A stretch of 64,000 bases of DNA from NCBI GenBank assembly GCA_902517815.1, contig CABYED010000003.1, positions 1-64,000 on the forward strand. Direction: 5' to 3'. The translations under genes and the position numbers were made by a program. This DNA is from an uncultured SAR116 cluster alpha proteobacterium. GTDB taxonomy: Bacteria; Pseudomonadota; Alphaproteobacteria; Puniceispirillales; Marisalimonadaceae. Positions 59,531-64,000 of the stretch are shown here, piece by piece (within the stretch, counting starts at the first letter, position 1; every line of letters begins with the position of its first letter). A model generated the notes under the pieces. That model did not search any database. It was not told the DNA's origin and saw nothing but the letters and a program-made list of their open reading frames with translations.

Positions 59531-60307
59531 ATGGATGAAATAAAACTAACAGAAAATCATTTATCAAATGATAATTATCTTGAAGAACGAAAAGATATGG
59601 CCGCTGCATTTAGATGGGCAGAAAGAATTAATTTGCATGAAGCAGTAGCTAATCACTTCAGTCTTGCAGTAAATCCAGAAGGTACTCAATTTTTAATGAA
59701 TCCAAATATGTGGCATTTTTCAAGGATAAAGGCTTCTGATTTACTATTATTAAATGTTGATGATAAGTCAGTTCTTTCAGGAGATAATCCACCAGATGCA
59801 ACAGCATGGGGATTACATGGAGCTATTCATAAATTATGTCCACACGCAAAATGCATAATGCATGTTCACTCTGTTTATGCAACGACTTTAGCTTCTATTG
59901 ATGAATGTATTTTACCTCCAATTAATCAAGTTTCATCAATGTTTTTCAACAGACAAGTAGTAGACAAAAACTATGGAGGACTGGCTTTTGAAGAAGAGGG
60001 TAAAAGATGCGCAGATTTACTTTCTGACCCAAAAAAACATACCTTTATAATGGGCAATCATGGAATATTAATATTTGGGCAAAATGTTGCTGAAACTTTC
60101 AATAGACTATTTTATTTTGAAAGAGCAGCTAAAATATATGTACAAGCTCTTCAAACTGGAGAAAAACTTAGCATATTAGATGACGTTATTGCTGAGAAAA
60201 CTGCTCAGGAATTGGACAATGAAGAGTATCCCAATCCTGCGGGAACTGCTTTTTTGAGAGAGATAAAACTTATTCTTGATCAAGAAAAGTCTGATTATTC
60301 TCAATAA
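59531..60307 (+). CDS. Class II aldolase/adducin family protein
   Basis: A 258-residue zinc-dependent aldolase-fold protein. Zinc histidines are in CIMHVHSVYATTLAS and NHGILIFGQNVAETF; LHEAVANHFSLAV at the N-terminus is typical of the adducin-like class. The catalytic role (fuculose-phosphate-type aldolase, epimerase or decarboxylase) cannot be told. It stands alone between the SMR gene and htpG. Confidence 0.88.
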   Translation: MDEIKLTENHLSNDNYLEERKDMAAAFRWAERINLHEAVANHFSLAVNPEGTQFLMNPNMWHFSRIKASDLLLLNVDDKSVLSGDNPPDATAWGLHGAIHKLCPHAKCIMHVHSVYATTLASIDECILPPINQVSSMFFNRQVVDKNYGGLAFEEEGKRCADLLSDPKKHTFIMGNHGILIFGQNVAETFNRLFYFERAAKIYVQALQTGEKLSILDDVIAEKTAQELDNEEYPNPAGTAFLREIKLILDQEKSDYSQ

Positions 60308-60403
60308 CAATCCAATTTAGAATAGCATTTTTTGAACTAATTTACGATTATTTTTATTAGTAAATTAAAAGATTTTAATAAAACCAAAAATATAAATTTT
60401 ACT

Positions 60404-60432
60404 CTTGAAAAACTAGTTTTAATTACTAATTT
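60404..60432 (+). promoter_or_regulatory. Candidate heat-shock (RpoH-type) promoter of htpG
   Basis: CTTGAA (60404-60409) and CTAATTT (60426-60432), separated by 16 bases, fit the alphaproteobacterial RpoH pattern (CTTGAA and CYTATNT) with one mismatch in the -10. The start codon of htpG is 34 bases downstream. Assigned by motif and by the gene's known heat-shock role. Confidence 0.45.
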
Positions 60433-60466
60433 ACAATATAAATTAACAAAAATTAAGGTAATTTCT

Positions 60467-62365
60467 ATGACTAATATGAACAACAAATTTGAAGCTGATA
60501 CCGGGAAAATTCTAGATATAGTCATTAATTCTTTGTACTCAGAAAGAGAAATATTTTTGCGTGAGTTGATTTCAAACGCTTCAGATGCGCTAGATAAAAG
60601 AAAATATCTTGGTTTGACAGATAAAAAAATTGCCAACTCATCAGAGACCCCAGAAGTAATAATAGAAGTGGATAATAAAGAAAAAACTCTAACTATTTCT
60701 GATAATGGTATAGGTATGAATGAGGAAGACCTTAAGTCATCATTAGGAACAATAGCAAGGTCAGGAACTAAAGCTTTTTTAGAACAAATTTCAAAAAGCA
60801 ATAAAGATAAAAAAACTGACATGTCAATGATTGGCCAATTTGGTGTAGGTTTTTATGCTTCATTTATGGTAGCTGACGACGTTGAAGTAATATCTAAGAA
60901 AGCAGGAGACAGCCAAGCTTGGAAGTGGTCTTCAGATGGTAAAACTGGTTTTAATTTAGTTAAAGCTGACAAGGATAATTTTGGAACATCTATTTTATTA
61001 AAACTTAAAAAAGATGCAAAAGAGTTTCTGGAAGAAACTAGACTTCAGTTTATTGTAAGGAAGTATTCAGATCATATTTCTTATCCTGTAAAATTAAGCC
61101 AAAATGATAAAAAAGACTCTGAAATTAAAACATTAAATGAAGCTTCTGCCCTTTGGACTCGTCCTGCTAAAGAAATTAAAGATGAACAATATCAAGAATT
61201 TTTCTCTCATATAGGTGCGGGATTTGGAAAGCCACTCTTAACAATGCATAATAATACAGAAGGAACAATTAGTTATACTAATCTTATTTGTATACCATCT
61301 ACTAGACCTTTTGATTTATTTAATCCTGATAGAAAATCATCTTTAAAATTATATATTAACAGAGTTTTCATAACTGATAAATGCGATGCATTGATACCTA
61401 GTTATCTAAGATTTATAAAAGGACTTGTTGATACACAAGACATAGATTTGAATGTTAGTAGAGAAATGCTTCAAAATAATCCTGCTGTTGCAAAAATTAG
61501 CAAATCTTTAGTTGGTAAAATTCTAAGAGAGCTTAAAAAAGTTAGTGAAAAAGATTTGGATGGTTATAAGAACTTCTGGAAAGAATATGGAGCCGTTCTT
61601 AAAGAAGGTTTGTATGAGGATGCAGAAAGAAAAGAAACATTGTTAGATTTATGTAAATTTTCGACTAATGAAAGTGAAGACCCAATATCTCTATCAAAAT
61701 ATTTAGAAAAAATGCCTGATACACAAAAAGAAATATATTACATTTCAGCTGAAACAAGAGCTCAAGCATTAGCCAGTCCACATTTAGAAGGTTTTAAATT
61801 AAAAAACATACCAGTGCTAATAATGACTGATGCAATAGATCAATTTTGGTTACCAATGGTTGGATCTTTTAAAGAAAAGAAATTTACATCAATCACTCAA
61901 GGTAAGATAAATTTAGATGAATTAGACTCAAAAAATAAAGATAAAAAAAATAAGTCTAATGATGATAAAGATAAACAAAACAAAGAGTATGTAGATTTAA
62001 TTGCTCAACTAAAAGTTGTTTTGGGAGATCAAGTCAAAGACATAAGGTTATCCTCTAAATTGACAGATAGTCCAGTATGTCTAGTAGCAGACGAGGGTGA
62101 TATGGATATAGCCATGGAACAATTAATGGCTCAAAGAGACTCTAACTATAAAGGAGCCCCGAGAATATTAGAAATTAATGGAGATCATTCTTTAATCAAA
62201 AATATGAAAGCACTTCTAAGTAAAAAAGAAAGTAATGATTTAGTAAGTGATGCTGGAACGCTTTTATTTGAACAAGCAAGACTAATGGAAGGCAAGATGC
62301 CAGCTGACCCTGCACAATTTAGTAAGATAATGAACCAATTTTTATTAAAGGCCATACCTAACTAA
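60467..62365 (+). CDS. htpG: Chaperone HtpG (Hsp90)
   Basis: A 632-residue ATP-dependent dimeric chaperone. The GHKL ATPase domain has LIVSNASDALDKRKYL-like motifs (ELISNASDALDK), TISDNGIGM, GTIARSGT and IGQFGVGFYASFMV. The middle domain includes NVSREMLQNN, and a lysine-rich linker (about 480-505) precedes the C-terminal dimerisation domain. Length matches E. coli HtpG (624). A heat-shock-type promoter stands upstream. Confidence 0.97.
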   Translation: MTNMNNKFEADTGKILDIVINSLYSEREIFLRELISNASDALDKRKYLGLTDKKIANSSETPEVIIEVDNKEKTLTISDNGIGMNEEDLKSSLGTIARSGTKAFLEQISKSNKDKKTDMSMIGQFGVGFYASFMVADDVEVISKKAGDSQAWKWSSDGKTGFNLVKADKDNFGTSILLKLKKDAKEFLEETRLQFIVRKYSDHISYPVKLSQNDKKDSEIKTLNEASALWTRPAKEIKDEQYQEFFSHIGAGFGKPLLTMHNNTEGTISYTNLICIPSTRPFDLFNPDRKSSLKLYINRVFITDKCDALIPSYLRFIKGLVDTQDIDLNVSREMLQNNPAVAKISKSLVGKILRELKKVSEKDLDGYKNFWKEYGAVLKEGLYEDAERKETLLDLCKFSTNESEDPISLSKYLEKMPDTQKEIYYISAETRAQALASPHLEGFKLKNIPVLIMTDAIDQFWLPMVGSFKEKKFTSITQGKINLDELDSKNKDKKNKSNDDKDKQNKEYVDLIAQLKVVLGDQVKDIRLSSKLTDSPVCLVADEGDMDIAMEQLMAQRDSNYKGAPRILEINGDHSLIKNMKALLSKKESNDLVSDAGTLLFEQARLMEGKMPADPAQFSKIMNQFLLKAIPN

Positions 62366-62374
62366 TGGAATAAT

Positions 62375-63607
62375 TTAGCTTTTCCTAATTAAAAAATAAA
62401 AGCCAGTTGCAATAAGGCATATTAAACCAAGATATACGTTTATTCGAAGTGTTTGGTCAACTGGGATTAGTGTTATTATCCATGACAAGTTAATCAATCC
62501 AAGTGGGGCAGTTCCAATACAAGTTACTAGTATACCAAAATTATTACCCCTAGAAGTTGTTGAGGCCTGGTATACTAATGCTCCTTGCATTGTACTGAAC
62601 CCTGAAAGAAAGATCCCTCCACAAGTTAAACTTATAAAAGCTATTAATAAGCTAGGTGAATAAGAAAACATATACATACCAAAAAAGAAACCTCCCACAC
62701 CAGTAATAAAAATTAAAGAAAGATATCTTTGAGGTGAAATATTTCCAATGAGTAAGGCACCTATAAGTGCTCCTAAACCTTCTGATGATGCCAGAATGCC
62801 AATATTAAATTCAGATAACATTAGCTTTTCTCTACCTAATACAGGTATTAACGAAACTAATGGAAACCCAAAAACATTAAAAATTAGGGTGGTTATTAAT
62901 ACGAACCTTAATCTAATTAAACTATAAGCATTTTTACTGGTTTTTAAGATTTCAGCTAAAAGTCCATGTGCCCAATGCTCTTTGATGTTTGAAACTATTT
63001 TGTTTGAAGAGTTTAAAAACTTTTTATTATTTGTATTATCTTTAAATCTAAATATTAATCCGAGTGCAATAAAATACATCAATAATTGAAGACAAAAAAT
63101 ACCTGATAAACCCGCAAAAGCATATAAAGATCCAGCACAAAGAGGTCCAATTAACCGTGTTGCGTTGTTAGAAAGGGTTTCCATTGCTAGAGAAGAACTT
63201 AAAAGATTTTTTTTAATATTCTCTGCTAGTACCCGTCTTCTAACAGCAAGATCTACAACCCAAGTAATTCCATTTATAAATGCAAGAGTAAATGCAAAAT
63301 AAACATTAAAATTATTCGTGATGACTAATATAACGCTTGTTGCAGTGAAAATATTAGATAAAGAATAAATAATTTTAATTAATAATAATGGTGATATTCT
63401 TTCTGAGATAGTACCTATTATTATTCCTAAGAGGCTCATTGGCAACATTCTTGCTGCAAAAATTATCGTAACTAAATATGGAAGTCCGAGTTCTTGCAGT
63501 GCGTATAAACTTAGTGCTAAAAACTCCATTGCTCTTGCAATGCCAGTCATTCCACCGGCACCCCAAAGAACTCTAAAGTCTCGATTTTTAAAACATTCTT
63601 TAATCAT
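62375..63607 (-). CDS. MFS transporter
   Basis: A 410-residue major facilitator with about 12 hydrophobic segments. The first helices read LSLYALQELGLPYLVTIIFA and the GTISERISP loop lies between helices 2 and 3. Such exporters move drugs, siderophores or metabolites; the substrate is unknown. It is convergent with htpG and lies eight bases after the VOC-family gene, with which it is probably co-transcribed. Confidence 0.88.
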   Translation of the reverse strand: MIKECFKNRDFRVLWGAGGMTGIARAMEFLALSLYALQELGLPYLVTIIFAARMLPMSLLGIIIGTISERISPLLLIKIIYSLSNIFTATSVILVITNNFNVYFAFTLAFINGITWVVDLAVRRRVLAENIKKNLLSSSLAMETLSNNATRLIGPLCAGSLYAFAGLSGIFCLQLLMYFIALGLIFRFKDNTNNKKFLNSSNKIVSNIKEHWAHGLLAEILKTSKNAYSLIRLRFVLITTLIFNVFGFPLVSLIPVLGREKLMLSEFNIGILASSEGLGALIGALLIGNISPQRYLSLIFITGVGGFFFGMYMFSYSPSLLIAFISLTCGGIFLSGFSTMQGALVYQASTTSRGNNFGILVTCIGTAPLGLINLSWIITLIPVDQTLRINVYLGLICLIATGFYFLIRKS

Positions 63608-63615
63608 TTAAGTTG

Positions 63616-64000
63616 TTAGGAAATTTTTTGATGGACTTCAATGATATTGCCCTCTGGATCTTGAAAGAAAACTTGGTGCCATTCTCTAGCAAAAGTAGTT
63701 CCATAGTCTGAAAATGGTATATTATTATCTCTTAATTTTTTTAGAAATGACTTAATATCATTTGTTCTAAATGCTATATGCCCATGATCAACAGGATTAA
63801 TTGTTTGATTGTTTTTAAAAGCAACATTTAAGTCTCTCTCAGCTAAATGCATCTCTATTTTACCCTCAGTAACAAAATTTATTTTCCCACTATATCCACT
63901 ATCAGCTGTTTCTTCTGTTCTGGGGAAGTTTTCAATAGGAATGCTATCCATACATAAAATGTTTTTATAAAAATCATTCATTTTGTCTACATCTTTAGAT
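63616..64000 (-). CDS. VOC-superfamily (glyoxalase-like) protein, truncated by window edge
   Basis: The frame is open to base 64000: ahead of the ATG at 63981 it reads SKDVDKMNDFYKNIL, which is how VOC-family proteins continue near their N-terminus, so the true start lies outside the window. GHIAFRTNDIKSFLKKLRDN and VFFQDPEGNIIEVHQ form the second beta-alpha-beta module with the metal-ligand glutamate (IIEVHQ). Members include glyoxalases, dioxygenases and resistance proteins; the specific role is unknown. Confidence 0.85.
   Translation of the reverse strand, partial: SKDVDKMNDFYKNILCMDSIPIENFPRTEETADSGYSGKINFVTEGKIEMHLAERDLNVAFKNNQTINPVDHGHIAFRTNDIKSFLKKLRDNNIPFSDYGTTFAREWHQVFFQDPEGNIIEVHQKIS

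Overview
The window is AT-rich (about one third G+C by eye), tightly packed DNA from a streamlined marine alphaproteobacterium. The lineage evidence is a CcrM-type GANTC adenine methyltransferase with the C-terminal extension seen in alphaproteobacteria, and the long run ffh-rpsP-rimM-trmD-rplS-leuCDB-asd / sdhCDAB-zapE-mdh-sucCDAB-lpd, which is typical of the class. A dimethylsulfoniopropionate (DMSP) demethylase gene next to a methylene-tetrahydrofolate reductase gene, a betaine-type ABC transporter and several tail-to-tail gene overlaps point to an open-ocean, SAR11-, HIMB59- or AEGEAN-169-like organism. I cannot fix the lineage from sequence alone.

Layout. 1-5.7 kb: a truncated TPR lipoprotein gene, a divergent uracil-DNA-glycosylase-like gene, lytic transglycosylase, a MoaB/MogA-type gene, RNase HII and ccrM. 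5.7-11.6 kb: malate synthase G, phosphohexomutase and galU on the minus strand, with UDP-glucose dehydrogenase diverging (sugar-nucleotide supply). 11.6-14.6 kb: a glycine betaine/DMSP-type ABC transporter (ATPase, permease, binding protein). 14.9-20.2 kb: an anchored protein of unknown function, an alpha/beta hydrolase, a methyltransferase, purT, then metF and dmdA diverging. These last genes bear on one-carbon and methylated-osmolyte metabolism. 20.18-22.69 kb: a 2.5-kb integrase-less island inserted at the 3' end of tRNA-Gly(GCC), bounded by a 15-bp direct repeat and carrying small proteins of unknown function. 22.8-24.9 kb: a DegT-type aminotransferase and a Gfo/Idh/MocA dehydrogenase for surface-sugar synthesis. 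25.1-36.6 kb: housekeeping genes (cnoX, LON-domain protein, DUF971, ubiH-type, aminotransferase, ftsK, lolA, xthA, dapF, mtaB, ftsY). 36.7-44.8 kb: ffh, ribosomal protein and tRNA-modification genes, and leucine/lysine biosynthesis. 44.8-59.1 kb: a near-complete succinate-to-malate and 2-oxoglutarate-to-succinate block of the TCA cycle. 59.1-64 kb: SMR exporter, class II aldolase, htpG, MFS transporter and a truncated VOC-family gene.

The most unusual observations are: (1) the 2-oxoglutarate dehydrogenase E2 gene encodes its domains in permuted order, with the subunit-binding domain ahead of the lipoyl domain; (2) the miniature tRNA-Gly island has att repeats and arm-site-like repeats but no integrase; (3) the uracil-DNA-glycosylase homologue has lost both catalytic motifs while keeping its scaffold; (4) ribosomal protein S16 carries a four-copy 15-residue acidic repeat tail; (5) a perfect DnaA box lies in the short ccrM leader; (6) a GC-rich hairpin precedes ffh.
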